From assembly GCA_029204225.1 (NCBI GenBank), contig CM055095.1, positions 68,841,039 through 68,905,038 on the forward strand: a stretch of DNA of 64,000 bases, read 5' to 3'. A program made the translations under genes and the position numbers. Shown one piece after another: positions 43,303 to 55,348 of this stretch; the first letter of the stretch is position 1, and every line of letters begins with the position of its first letter. The notes below the pieces were generated by a model that did not search any database, was not told where the DNA came from, and saw only the letters and a list, made by a program, of their open reading frames with translations. Source of the stretch: Diphasiastrum complanatum. Taxonomy: Eukaryota > Streptophyta > Lycopodiopsida > Lycopodiales > Lycopodiaceae.

Positions 43303-46300
43303 TTGAGAGGATTTCCTCAAGGACTGAATATAGTCAGTCGAACTCTCCACAAGATTGAACAAATGACATACTTCAAGTTCATTGATCTCTCGGTAGACAA
43401 ATGGAAGAATAAAGACAACTATCTTATCAACACCGTAAACGATAATGAGTTGGCTGCTACTTGCGCATATATTACCCGATATACACAATGTCATAGCTCC
43501 TTGATCAGACGTATTCCCATGACACTATTCCACATGATAGCTGATTCCAGATGACACAACCTATGATTGAGCACAATTCGTTTCAAATTGTCTGCATGAT
43601 TGTATCTGAAGCAAGCAGCCCATTACCTACCTAGGATACCTTTGACAAATATCACTTTACAGCAGCTCAGTCACCATTCACATGTTCGAGATAACTTGCT
43701 GCTCGCTGACAAAGTCTGGGAGATACTTGCTGATCAGACACCCCAATCTACTACAAAGCTTGCATCACACGACACCATGGCAACATCGTCTCAAAAAAGG
43801 AAAGGTGCAGCCTCTCCTAAAGGACCAGTCTCAAAACATGTCAAGACAGGGCCAGCAAAGCTTCAACTACGCAAGGCAACCACCTCCTCTACGTCTCAGA
43901 CAAAGGATCCATCTGCAGCCAAGTCCTCGACTCAACCGCAATCCACCATAACACAAGTCCAACCACCACCACAATCCAGGTCAAAGATGCTTATGTCGCA
44001 CCATGCCTCACCTGACAAAATAGAATCGGACGGTACGGAGTCAGACAACGACTCCCAATACACAAGCTCGTCCACTCATACGGCATCACACCAATAGTCA
44101 TCACCACCTCACGACACAGATGCTGCAGGCACATCCTTAGCAACAGACACAACTGTAGTGGACTCCCAAGAAATTGCACCAAATTCAGTGGTGACTCCCC
44201 CACTACTCGTCAATACGTAGACACCACCACATGCAACACAAGAACTGTTAACTCTAGCAGCTCAAATGACAACAACCACTGACACACCACTTGAGCTACC
44301 CAAGGCCATCGACGCTGACACGCAACCCTACCACAAACCACCATTTGGGGTGGGGGGGGGGGGGGGGGGGGAGATGGGAAGGACATTCCCAAAGACACAG
44401 CAATGGAAGCAACTACAAGTCAATAGAAATTACTTCCATTCCATATCATCTTGGATGATTCAGCTTACTTCGATGCTGAAGACTTGATCTAGATAACAAA
44501 TGACACCAACGAGACGAATGCAAAACAGCCTGGGGGAAGCTAGTACTCACCAGTTATTTGTTGCCACTTCCACTCAACTTCCCAATCCATCGATCACTCA
44601 TGTTCCCACCACCACCATCTCTAGTCTTTCATCATTGCCTCTACCACATCCACCCACTCAAACCCCCTTCTTTGGACTATCGCCACTTGGCCACACCATC
44701 GATCATTACCCCATCATTCCTAACCCTGAAGAACTTCCAAATGCGACTAAGAAATCCATAATAAGCATATCTGAGACCATATACCAACTACACTGGTTGG
44801 TGAGCCAACACAAAGAATTGGAAAACCAAGTCAACCAGCAGGAAAAGTTTATATCAAAGCAGCAGCAGCAGATAAAAAAAAAATACGAGGTTGAGGAGAA
44901 AAAGATATCACTCATGGAGCTCTCATGGAGCTGCAAGCCACCATGGGCAAGCAAGCCGACGAACTCAATGCAATTCAAAATCAACTTAAGCAACAAATGA
45001 GCCAGATCGATCGTTTGATGCAATGATAGTTGACACGCCTCCTGTGAAGCCGAAAGACATCAAAGGTGCAGCTCCCTCAGGCCCTCGCAATACGAATGGA
45101 GAAATACATTAGGCTTATTCAAGAGAGAGAGACTGACAAGTTAAATTTTGAACGAGTTGCGGCGAAACAAGAGAAGGTCATTCTAGAGTCCCAGAAATAG
45201 TTGGTAGAAGTGACGAAGGCCCAGCAATAGGTTTTGGACAAAGTGAACCAGCTTTGGAACACTGCATGTAAAGCCCAACCAAGAATCTATGATCAAAAAC
45301 CAAGGGACAACGACAGAGATAACGATGATGCGGAGATACGATGGGCTTGCTCACTAGTTGGATGGTAGCTCGGGATCAGGTGAAAAGGATTCCAAAGATG
45401 CTTCTGGGAGTTTTTCAACCCCCCCACCTACCCACAAAACCGTCCAATTCTCCATATTTGATTTCTCCCAAACCTACGTACCCGCACATGATGTCCCACA
45501 ACCATCATTTTTCCATCTGAGCTGGCTTTTGAGACCACACCAAGGACCTCAGGCGACGTATAAAGCTCAATTAGATGAGTTCTTAAAGCAACTTAGCTCT
45601 CCCGACGTCGCATACAACTTTGTAGAGAGTCCAATTCCTGGTCAACCTCCTAAGCTCACGCCACTCTCACTAGCCACCTGATTCACTTGAATTTAACATT
45701 GATACTGGTGAGTTCAGTGACCCCCAGGATGTTCTACCATCCACGAGAAGTTTCTCACCGCCATCCGTGGGTTTTAATCCCGAAGAGGCAGGTCCCTCAA
45801 TGAGTGAAAGGGCTACGAAAGATGACAAAGACACAAAGGCATTGGATGAATATCTGGCCGAACCTCCGCAAATGTCAAGGGTGACACAACCAATCGAGCC
45901 TCAACCCAGGATGGCCGATACTAGAGAATCCGAGAGATTCCAAAGAAAATACCCTCGAAGCATGAGGGGTAGACGAGAGGACCTGGACTAGACTTTATAA
46001 TATCTTACGAGGTCAGATATAATTGTAGCCCTTCAGCCACAGCCAGAATGGAAAAACAAAGTCTTGAAGGACAATAGAAGACTACAAGAAAATATCTAAA
46101 GGCGTCTGTTTGGAAAAGAATTGACCTCTTTTACATGCCTATCATGAGGAGAAAACCATGGCTTGCAGAGCGAGGAATGAGGCTATCAATTGGCCAGTGA
46201 TTCCAAGACTACCAAAAATTTGTCACTTGACGAGATCACGCTACAGCTGCTAGACTTCGGCCACAAGCACAAATCCAGCGCCGACAGAAGTGTACAAGAA

Positions 46301-46438
46301 GCTGCGGATTATTGCCGATCCTTAGTCTTCCTCATGAATGAAAACTGTTACTGGGATCGAGGCCTAGATCCAATTCGGATCAATCCCAACAAGGCCCTAC
46401 ACTCAAAAGATGACCACCGAATGGTGGCCCGACTCTAG
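43303..46438 (+). pseudogene. Series of gag-like low-complexity ORFs
   Basis: Plus-strand frames at 43303-43554 and 43600-44097 (basic and Ser/Thr/Gln-rich), then 44500-45000 with a coiled-coil part (LVSQHKELENQVNQQEKFIS). 45358-45681, 45767-45991 and 46190-46438 follow. They read like one long degraded Gag-type or ORF1-type protein broken by stops. There is no protease or RT. It may belong to the gypsy LTR at 41258 or to the LINE that follows. A G-run of about 19 lies at 44351. Confidence 0.4.
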
Positions 46439-46569
46439 AGTTCAAGATGCAAGATCTACGAGAAATCCACTACATACTAGGCCTAGAGATTGACTTTCAT
46501 GATGATCAAGTTTTGAATCTCATGTTCAACACCTCCTACACGTCTTCTCTGAATTTTGTTTCTGTTTTT

Positions 46570-47690
46570 TCTCCTATTTGAATAAGAAAAAGTTTGAGCT
46601 CCACATTGTTGCTCCCCATCCCCCTCCCTATGTTTTCACCTTAGGCATTTCATTTGTGCCCCATGGTACAGTCACACGGCATTTGGGCTTCAATGTTTTG
46701 TCTATAAGCTAGTCTTTTAGGACTCTCACTTCATGTCATTTACGTCCATGGTTCTAGTTGTCCACCATATTTTAGTTACCTATTCGGTCTTTTTCCCTTC
46801 CATCTTTGTTGCCCCCAAAGCCCTCCACAATCCCCTCCCTACTCTCCTTCGTCGCTTCCTTTGGGCTGGCAAACATCCCCTTGTTTCTTGGTCGGTCTGC
46901 GTGGCCACCATGGTTGATGGCATCCTCGACATTCTTCGTGCTTCGTCGCATCTCCTCCTTGGTCCACCCTTCTCAACACTGGCACTCCCTTCTTCTCATC
47001 TATATGACTTATGTTGTTGCCATTTGTCCTCTCCTTTCCTAAGCTGCTTTCCTTTGGTTGCTCCTTCCACTTCAAAGGACCCTTTTGTGAAATATTACTT
47101 TAACCTTCATGGAGTTCGTCACCTCCTTTGTTGGTCCCCTCTTTTATGTCCATCCGCGCCTGTCTCTTGCCCTGTCTCGCAAAGGCCTCTCACCATGCTT
47201 CATCAGCTCATCCTTGTTCCCCCTTGACATCTCCTCTCGTCTTCTTCTCTAACTACTAATGAGCACTCTCTAGTCGATTATGCTTTCTTGTCTATTCTTG
47301 GCTTCCGTATTTCCCATGACTCAACCATCCTAGATGGCTAGGAGCCTTTTCTTGTGCTCCTTGGCTATCATGCTCCTCACTACCATCATTATCCTTCTCT
47401 CCTTCCAGACTTTTTCAATACTCGTTGGTCTGACTTTGACTCCTTTCCCATTTGGCACAAAAGATTTCTCACTGCCCGTTCTCTTCTGGTAGGAAAACTT
47501 AGATATTTTGCTTACCACATCCTAAACAAGTCTTTTTCTCTCTTGGCCAAATGGCCCTTCCTTTCTGATCACCTCTGCCCAGTTTGCCAACTAGAGGAGG
47601 AGCACCTATTCTTTCATTATCGCTGGGATCTATGCATTAGAGAAAATATGGGCCCCAAAGAGGGCCCTATAAGAAATGCTATGTAGGATA
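46570..47690 (+). pseudogene. LINE (L1-type) ORF2 3' end
   Basis: Reads GISFVPHGTVTRHLGFNV, LRRFLWAGKHPLVSWSV and a zinc-binding reverse-transcriptase tail (47505-47640). That tail has KLRYFAYHILNKSFSLLAKW, DHLCPVCQLEEEHLFFHY, the zf-RVT pattern of plant LINEs. The RT palm itself is not seen. Frames are broken and there is no clear poly(A) tail. The protein would copy LINE RNA at the target site. Confidence 0.75.
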
Positions 47691-47839
47691 GAGAAAAATA
47701 ACTATAAAGTAGTTATAGTATCATTTTCTAACTTCTTTATGCATCTGCCCGCACTCCTTTCCATGTAAATGAATGCACCTTAGTTTAGTCACATCAAACT
47801 TCACTGGTGCTTAGCCAAAGTTAGAATATAATTTTCAAA

Positions 47840-48600
47840 ATGATGAGATATTCCCTCCCAAAAGTTGGAAACACTCAAAAATTTGAATTAGGAGTGATCT
47901 CTGAAACAAAGTCTACGCCATCTCTATCTCCAGGGTCAAACAAGTGTTTAGCACCATCACTATCTCTAGCAGAGTTAGCGCCATCTCCAACTTTGTTATT
48001 GTCATTGTGTTGTTTGTTACTATACTATTGTATTGATGACAAAGCTTTATCATCTTCATGTGGTTTCAATCACCAGAATATGCTCCGCTCAAGACAAGAA
48101 ATTTAAAGCAACCCAAATTGACAACTTCTAATATGGTCCGATACAGAGAGGAAAAGCTAAAGCATGTAGATTTATGGTCATCGGGAACATTGTATCCTAT
48201 TGATCCATGTTCATTGCAACATCCGGATCTTCATTCAGTGAGTCAGTTAATAATCTATATGTGTCATGGGAAAAATGGTCTTTTGGGTTACTGTGAGAAT
48301 TTGATGCTCTATGGGAATGCACATTCAATGCAAAGAATACATTATTTGGAAAAGAAATCAAGGAAAATATCAAAGGAGTGCGAAGAAAAATCTACAAAGT
48401 TGAAAACTTGTTTGGATGAAAATGAGATGCTCAAGAAGGAGATCGCAAGGTTGAAATCTTCTTTGCATATGAGATAAAAACTGCATTTCAATCCATGCGT
48501 ATCTCATATTTGTCTCTTGTTAAAGATATGGATGTGCTCAACAGAAAGGTCCAAAGCAACAAGAGAAAAAGACTGTAACCAAGGATATATGTGATCTATT
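47840..48600 (+). pseudogene. First exons of the transposase-like gene
   Basis: Frames at 47840-48106 and 48058-48477. The second contains LDFG-free but coding-like text: DLWSSGTLYPIDPCSLQHPD, SQLIIYMCHGKNGLLGYC and a coiled coil (KSRKISKECEEKSTKLKTCL). A continuation after a frame change reads TKDICDLLSKGGHRKRQIRA to about 48645. It is placed and oriented as the 5' part of the gene continued at 48810. Confidence 0.45.
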
Positions 48601-48809
48601 ATCCAAAGGAGGTCATAGAAAAAGACAAATCCGTGCATTTAAGTAGGTTATAGCTTATTTGGTATTAAATATTGCTTGAACTTTTTGATTCATCTATAAT
48701 CTCTTGTTTTATTATTTATTCATTTCAACTTTCTATTGATTTTCTTATTATACTGCTGTGAATACTATGAGTGTCAAAATTTCTACTGACATTTTCATGA
48801 ACATTATGT

Positions 48810-50829
48810 TTGCAATGCGGATCAGCATTTGTTGTTGAAGACCATTTGGCTGATGAGATTTTGATTGGAAACTCACTAGGCTCTATCTTGACTTCTAAAT
48901 CTATGAAATCAATGTTAAACAATAACAAAATGAAAAAGATTAAGGCTTTAGTTATTGATAGCATTATGAATGAAGTTGAAAAAATATTAGACACAACATT
49001 GCTTCAAGGGGCATGTGACTTTTCTAGCATTAGTAGAGAAGCATATGCAACAATGTTTAAGATGATAAAGGAGGCATTTGCACATGTAAGTATTAAAAAG
49101 TTTCTAATCCCACGACCATTTCATCTTTTAAGAAAAAAAGACATGTTAAACCAAGGTATGCAAACAATAGTTGGTAATCCATCTCATATCAATGAAGTGT
49201 ATTGCTCAAAAGGAGAAAGTCTAGCATATAACAATTCCAATAATTTATTTATTGACATTAATCAGTTACTAACATTCATCATAAATTTTTACGGTATTAC
49301 AAATGAGAATGTCAATAACAAGTTGATAGTTGTTCTCAAGTTAGATGAGTCTGAAATCATAAAAAGACAAAAAATAGAAAGAGTCAATCTCACGATAATA
49401 AATGGAGCACTTTCAAATTCAGAAGACTTAGAAGGCCTCAATTTCAGGGTTCAATCAGAAAATGATATCTCGTGGTTGGCAGCATTTCAGGTATAGCAGT
49501 TCCTATCAATAGGGATAATCATTTTAATATGGATTTCATTTGGAAAATCTTCTCTTTGTTAATATTATGAGGCTAATCATGTTTTTGTATTCTCTTATAG
49601 GTGATGAAAGAAGACCATGACATTCTCTCGTGGATATTTAATAGAACATCATATCATGCCACCATAAAAAATCACATGGAGGGAGTTCCACTCAATATTC
49701 CTGGAATTGGCACTTTCAACATTGAATGGCATTTAACAGGAGATGTGAAGATATTAAAATATATGTTCAATATATCACATGGCACTAACTCTAAACACCC
49801 TTGTCTGTACTGCATGAAGACAGCAAAAGACATGACAAGGAGTACAGGAATATAAAGAGATCAAGAAGATCCTAATTGGAAACATGTACTACTGATTCCT
49901 CTTCAAAATGTTCATATCTGTACATTGCATGCGAAGGTGCGTATTATAGAAAAATAATCTATTTTCACATCTTGTTTGCATGGAATTTCGAGTCAGAGGC
50001 CTCTGCGAAGGAAGCTATTTCTAGATTAGAGGATGTGTTGTCCAAAGAAGGCTTACATAAAGGCCACATTAAAATTAAAAAAAAATGACAAGCTATCAGG
50101 TAAAACAAGAAATATTCCATGCAAGCTGAGCATTTGAGGACCTAAAGCTCGAATATTTTTATCAAATTATTCTGGCAAACAATCCAAGATTCAATACACA
50201 ATTTGGAAAGAAAATATTGCAACAACTCAAGATTTCGAAGAAGAAGGTTCTACTCGTATACACAAAGTAGAAGTTTCAAAAAAATTAGACAACATGGTGA
50301 AATACTTGAGAAAAGATAAATTTTCAAATACTGATGTACAAACGATACAGAAAACAACCAGTGAATTTGTGGATGTAGTTCAAAGTGCATGGGGTTTAGA
50401 TCATATAACACATTATATGGTAAAATTTCGATGTTACACTACTATAGACAAATATGTGCAATTAAATTAGATACTTTTGGTACTGATTTAGACTATGTTT
50501 TTATGACATGCAACACATATTACGACATCATTCGACATTCTTTGCAAAAAATAGTGAAAGTCTTAGCATTTGGTCATCGCAAGGAATGGAAAAATCTCAT
50601 TGAGCAAGAGCGGCATTTCATAAAAGTACACAACATGGCGGGACTAGCACAAAAAACAGTTATATACTACAACTTTTCCAATGATTTTATAGAAGAATCC
50701 AAATTCATCATAATACAAAATCGACGGATTATAAAAAATTTCAAAAAGCATGCAAATTTATACAAGCCAATAGGCAATCGACACACAATAAAATTTTGTA
50801 TATTAGATAAAAATATTTACAAATTATAA
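48810..50829 (+). pseudogene. Transposase-like gene, spliced, decayed
   Basis: Exon 48810-49490 ends LAAFQ. A 110-bp intron (GTATAG...TTATAG, 49491-49600) keeps the frame into VMKEDHDILSWIF. Candidate acidic residues and zinc ligands are VVLKLDESEIIKRQK and EWHLTGDVKILKYMF, then HPCLYCMKTAK. After two stops come HVLLIPLQNVHICTLHAK and RHFIKVHNMAG. The aspartate-rich blocks plus the CxxC knuckle and later histidines resemble the core of DDE-type transposases with a zinc insertion. I cannot name the family. At least three frame breaks occur. Confidence 0.5.
49491..49600 (+). other. Intron of the transposase-like gene
   Basis: Starts GTATAGCAG directly after a CAG codon and ends TCTCTTATAG directly before GTG ATG AAA. 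Removal is phase 0 and keeps an open frame of more than 300 codons across both exons. Confidence 0.75.
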
Positions 50830-50843
50830 TTGAACAGTATCCA

Positions 50844-52155
50844 CTATGCTTTCGATACTTTCTCTAGTGAAAGTTGCAACTTAGAATCATGCAACAATTT
50901 GCTTCTTTCGTATGGATCCAACAACTCATAGTTTTCATGCTTACTCAGATCAACGTAAGCAGCATACAATACAAAATGAGATGATCTGAACATGAAATTC
51001 ACTGGTCCATATATTAAAATTTTAACCGCAATGGTTTTCTTTACAAAAATAATTTTATGCACCTTATTAAAATTATGTCCTCCAATAAAATGAGACAGTG
51101 CCTTGATTGTCATAATCATAGTCTCACCATGTTGATGAAATTTTGAATGGACAACACTTATCTCATTATTTTTGAAGAACTTCAGATAGTGTCTCAATGC
51201 ATGATCTCTTGAAAATTCTCAAGCAGAAGATCTTTGTCCTCCTCGACGAATTGTGAAATCATCAAGGAAAATTGTTTTCTGAAATGGGAAAAAAAAAAAA
51301 TAAAGTAAGCTTTAGTATAGTCTGACATAATGAATCTACTAGTACATGATAAAATACAAAAACTTACGCATTCAGCTTTGTCTTCCCTGATTACTGTCTC
51401 TCCATCAATATTATGTCCACCTTTCTATGTCAATATTGTTGGTGAATAGACATTTGGTTGTGGAAAACCAAGTTGACTTTGGATTCTGAAAAACTCCTCC
51501 TCAAAAGATAGATCACCTTCTTTGTTGCACGTTTCCTCCACAGCCATTTTCAAGCAATCTTTCCTTGAATAAAACTTATCATTATGTACATCGTCAATAC
51601 CAGAGAGAAGATCATCAGTATCAAAATCAATTATATCCAAAAATTCATCAAGCTCTTTGTTCAAAATGCAAAGATTCTCAACTTTAGTGAAATAAAAAAG
51701 ATCCGATATATTTGATATTATCAAAAAAGAATTATTATCTATATTATAAGTAGGCAAAGTGATCAAAGATGTATCAGAAGGAGAAAGGATAGTGGGTGTT
51801 TTAGGGCCTATAAATGATGTCCTATTTCGAGCAGGATCAAAATCTGAACAATCATCTAAATTAATGCTTGTATCAATAAAAAAAAGTATGTATATCTACA
51901 ATGTTTGACTTTTTAAACTTTGTACCATTGGAAGAAGCATTTTCAGAAGTGGAAGTCCCAGCTTCCGAATCGTCAGAAATATTTAACAAAAGAAAAAACA
52001 AATGCAGACCGAAAATCAACAAATCTACATTTTTTATTGTGAATTGGACACTCGTCTACAGACTTGAAATCATTATGTAACTTGGTGAATATTCTGTCAA
52101 GCTTAGTTTTATAGCTATGCTTGTCGAGTGCCACCAAATCTTGATAATGAATCAT
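50844..52155 (-). pseudogene. Unknown minus-strand gene, at least two exons
   Basis: An acidic exon (about 51870-51368) reads DFDPARNRTSFIGPKTPTIL and ELDEFLDIIDFDTDDLLSGI. One TAG interrupts it near 51425, and it ends at a GTAAGTTTT donor. After a T-rich acceptor (CCCATTTCAG, about 51279) the next exon reads KTIFLDDFTIRRGG. It continues RHYLKFFKNNEISVVHSKFH, FIGGHNFNKVHKIIFV and SSHFVLYAAYVDLSKHENYE to 50844. A short 5' piece may be 52155-51973 (DECPIHNKKCRF). I do not recognise the family. It is convergent with the transposase-like gene. Confidence 0.45.
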
Positions 52156-52437
52156 ATCCTTTTATTCTGAGATCTGAATAACGGAGTATTGAACAGAGAC
52201 TTAAATCTGAGATATATCTCAGAAAATGTCTCCACACCAAGAATAACAACGGTATCGGTATCGATACCAGAACTGAATATCGGTTTCTTTTATGAAAATA
52301 ATTTGTGTATATCTTGCGCTCAAAACCGATATTCAATTCTGGTATCGATCTCAAACGCTCTCTGATCGCAATCTTTTTTTGTTTTCATTCCATGCGCTTT
52401 TGTTCAAAGTTTATTTTTTTGATTTTTTTTTTTGAGA

Positions 52438-52915
52438 ATGATGGCCAGGACCAAATCCACTGCCCGTGCCATAACCACTGTACAGCCATCCCATGCCCGT
52501 GTTTTTCCTGGTACTGGCCGTAGACGTGGCAAGAAGCAGGTCTGGATGAGGGAGATTAGAAAACTCCAGAACTGAACTATTGATCCCTATAGCTCCTTTC
52601 AGTCGATCTATCATAAATGTCACTCTGTCACTTGGGCTAAATTTTTGTTCTGTCATGACAGCCATGCAAGCCTTACAAGGTGCTGCAGAGGATTTTTTGT
52701 CCCAATTTCTTGAGGATACCTATCTTTTGGTAGTACATGGTAAGCATGTCACCATCATGCCAAAAGATTTCATCATTCTCAGAAGACTTCGGGACCGTTT
52801 TTCTGGTCTGCATGTTGATAACGCCAGCACCTCCAGAGACCTGCTCTGGATAGAACCAACTTGCCGACTACCTCTAGCTGGAAAAGGAAGCAACCTATTC
52901 CCAAGAAAGCTCTAG
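52438..52915 (+). pseudogene. Divergent histone H3-like domain
   Basis: ATG at 52441 starts MARTKSTARA, the canonical H3 N-terminus. A short tail (GRRRGKKQVW) leads to MREIRKLQ, the alpha-N helix. A frame change at about 52570 (five bases fewer than H3 needs) restores TELLI, then IAPFSR in place of KLPFQR. The core reads MTAMQALQGAAEDFLSQ and VTIMPKD, a hallmark of H3, then LRRLRDR. The PF-to-ALQ distance equals canonical H3, not the longer loop of CENP-A/CENH3. Histone H3 packs DNA in nucleosomes. Lysines 9 and 27 of the usual tail are not in place. Confidence 0.8.
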
Positions 52916-52916
52916 A

Positions 52917-53370
52917 GTTATCCTGGCCAAGAGACCCCGGATCGCCTTGAGCTCTGAGTCAGATGCTGGAGAATCTGATTCAGATCGAGAATCGTCACCC
53001 CTTCCTTCTCCTGTTATTCGTTTAGCTCCTTAGCATGTTTCTTCACCAAAAGTGTTGATTACCCAAGAGGAGCTCAACAAAATAACAAAAAATTCTGTAA
53101 ATATTGTATCTACTCTTCTTTTTTCTCCTGTACATAATCTTTTTGTTAGAATTCCATATGATCCTGCCCAAGTTTATTTTGATTCTGAACATTATAACCA
53201 GTACGAGGCCTTCCTAGGTAATAAAATTGATCTTCTCAGCAATTTTTTTGATTTTTTTTTTCCAAATTTATGTAAAAGCTTTAGATTAGGTCCCAAATTT
53301 TGTGTCGAGCTGAAAGATAAAACATCAGAACTTTCAAAATATAATAGTAGAAGCCGAAGGATTTTTTTTG
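52917..53370 (+). pseudogene. Basic/acidic linker between H3-like and Ulp1-like parts
   Basis: Frame 0 reads VILAKRPRIALSSESDAGES and DSDRESSPLPSP, a basic nuclear-signal-like patch followed by an acidic serine stretch. A TAG at about 53031 interrupts it. Then come VLITQEELNKITKNSVNIVS and IPYDPAQVYFDSEHYNQYEA. A GTAATA donor-like site lies at 53218. It may form a linker of a single long protein, but the frame changes stop me proving this. Confidence 0.4.
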
Positions 53371-53373
53371 CAG

Positions 53374-54364
53374 AATAGTATTAGTTTCGATTCTCATGGT
53401 ATAGTTTTTGTTCTTAGTCCATTTTTCATGGAGGCAATAAAGGCAAAAGAAGCCGATTTTGAGAAGGCTGTATATTATATCGAATGCAGTCCTGTGGCAA
53501 AATTTTATTTGATTCCATATGAAAATAAGTAAGGATTGCTCTTTTGTTTTTGTTGTTTTAATATGGATTGTTGCATGTGGCATTGCTTTAATAAGTACGG
53601 ATTGCTTTAATAAGTTTGGATTTATCGATATTTGTATTTTGGTTGTTGCAGTCGGCATTGGAGCTTGAACATTATATTAGTAAAGATAAATAAGGAGGGA
53701 GTATCAAATTTCTATGTATAAAATTAAACTCAGCTGCAAATACACATAGAGAATTTGATTCTCTACTTTATAATGTCGTTCAGAAAATACCGACAACGGC
53801 AACCTCAATTGGAGAGATAACCATAGATCTCTCAAGGTATATTCAATTTATCTTTGATATACATGTATTCTTTTTTAGTTCAAATCTATCATCATAGCAT
53901 AAATAAATTTTCTATCATAATATTACTAATTTTCGTTCAATATATGTAGTGTGTATAGCAAAAGAACTCTTTTAGTTGTGCATGGTTCGTCCTGTACAAT
54001 ATGAAGTTATTTTTTGAGTGGTATACTTTACAAGTGGATGTAGATATTGAAAAGGTAATATTCTATTCATTTGTAGATCCTTTCATTCTAATTCATATTT
54101 CTTTACTATCATTGTTTGTAATTTGCTGATTCTCGTGTTTTGTGATGACATTTCACTCTTGAGTCGTATACTCCTGACGATGTATATAGATTTCGACAAG
54201 AGTTGATCAAAACCTATGCTCAGAACGGTGTAAGCGTTGCACCTAAGATCGAGGGCCCTAAAAAACAAGCTACTCCTGCCTTAATAGCCTTTCAGATTGT
54301 TCAGGATGTAGATCTTATTATATATGATAAAAAAGGAATAGAAGTCCTTCCTAATACAGAGTAA
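53374..54364 (+). pseudogene. Ulp1/C48-type cysteine protease, multi-exon
   Basis: Four exons can be traced. 53374-53528 (acceptor TTTTGCAG; SPFFMEAIKAKEADFEKAVY) ends at a GTAAGG donor. 53652-53836 carries NRHWSLNIILVKINK, the catalytic His, and after a frame change near 53715 EFDSLLYNVVQKIP, the catalytic Asp. 53959-54054 carries QKNSFSCAWFVLYN, the Gln and catalytic Cys. 54164-54364 reads SYTPDDVYRFRQELIKTYAQ. The order H-D-Q-C is that of SUMO-protease-type enzymes, which cut SUMO from proteins and are common in plant and fungal DNA transposons. The splice into the Cys exon is not in phase. Confidence 0.65.
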
Positions 54365-54720
54365 GACGATATTATAGTAGAGAGTCCTCTTGTCTTAAAA
54401 GGCATAGAGGCTCTTCCCGAAATAGAGACAAGATTATAGAAGGAGCTATTCCCTTATCAGTTCCTAATACTAATAAAGAAAGTATAGAAAAATTGACTAA
54501 ATAGAGATCTATTTGTAAATAGAGATACATCAAAAAAAAAAAAAAAAGATACATGTAAACAACCCGTTTATGAATTTTTTTTTATTGATATCAATATAGA
54601 TTCTAACAATCAGGTTGTGTCCATAGTGTAATACTGGAATGCAATTTTCTATATTGATAAAAAGACATGATGATTGGCATGTATTTGCTGATAGTGAATC
54701 TTAGTGATCTTCCATAAGTT
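54365..54720. other. AT-rich spacer between convergent genes
   Basis: Follows the protease stop. It contains a frame remnant (SPLVLKGIEALPEIETRL) just after the stop codon and a run of A at 54532-54546. No further gene seen. Confidence 0.4.
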
Positions 54721-54739
54721 GGATTGTTTCGCCAATATC

Positions 54740-55348
54740 TCTGCATTTGATCTCGAGCTCATGTCCTTTACGTACCTACATAAAACTAATACAAAGTGAG
54801 TTACAATTAGTACAAAGATTGTATTAGAAAGTTTTGATTGAAACTATTCATAAAGGATCAAGTGTTTACAGTTACTTACGAGTTTACCATTGAAAATGAA
54901 TCTGAAGTCTGAAAGTACATCATCTTGTAGGAGCAATAGTTCCCACCTGATGTAATTTAGACTCCAATTTTCTTCCACCTCAACACACGTCGAAACGGCA
55001 TCATTGTATATAGTTTTAATGTTTTTTCATTTTGAATGTCCACTGGCTTCCAAGTCTTGATCAAGTGGCACCCATTTACCTTTATTTTTTTTTCATCTTT
55101 GATAATGGAAGCATAAGCTCAACATTTGTTTTTCAATTTGATAATGGAAGCACATGAAAGACATTTTAATTCTGCATTCTATTTCTCCATCTGATCTTTT
55201 TGTCCCAACCTTCATCCATAAGTTCAGATAATAAACTATTTGATAAATTTTTGCATACAAACATCGTTAAGGTTTTGTGTACATTGACACTTGAAAAGAA
55301 ATCCACAAATATATTCAAGGAAATAAACCAACTCAATCTGACTGTTTT
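54740..55348 (-). pseudogene. Downstream continuation of the Tudor-knot-like gene
   Basis: In the same frame as the exon ending at 55349, and past its TAA, the minus strand stays open for about 60 codons (VRLSWFISLNIFVDFFSS; LLSELMDEGWDKKIRWR). A shifted frame then reads KVNGCHLIKTWKPVDIQNEK near 55020-55080. The TAA may therefore be a nonsense mutation in a longer protein. Confidence 0.35.

Noticed and set aside
44347-44371. Coding meaning of the long G-run and of the C-run near 40163
   Set aside because: They are mononucleotide tracts prone to length error and fall in no conserved frame.
48725-48994. Minus-strand ORF opposite the transposase-like exon
   Set aside because: It is the shadow of the plus-strand frame, which continues across a good intron.
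52438-52915. Reading the H3-like domain as a CENH3 (centromeric histone) gene
   Set aside because: CENH3 has a longer loop between the alpha-1 region and the ALQ helix. Here the spacing equals canonical H3. The lineage is left open.
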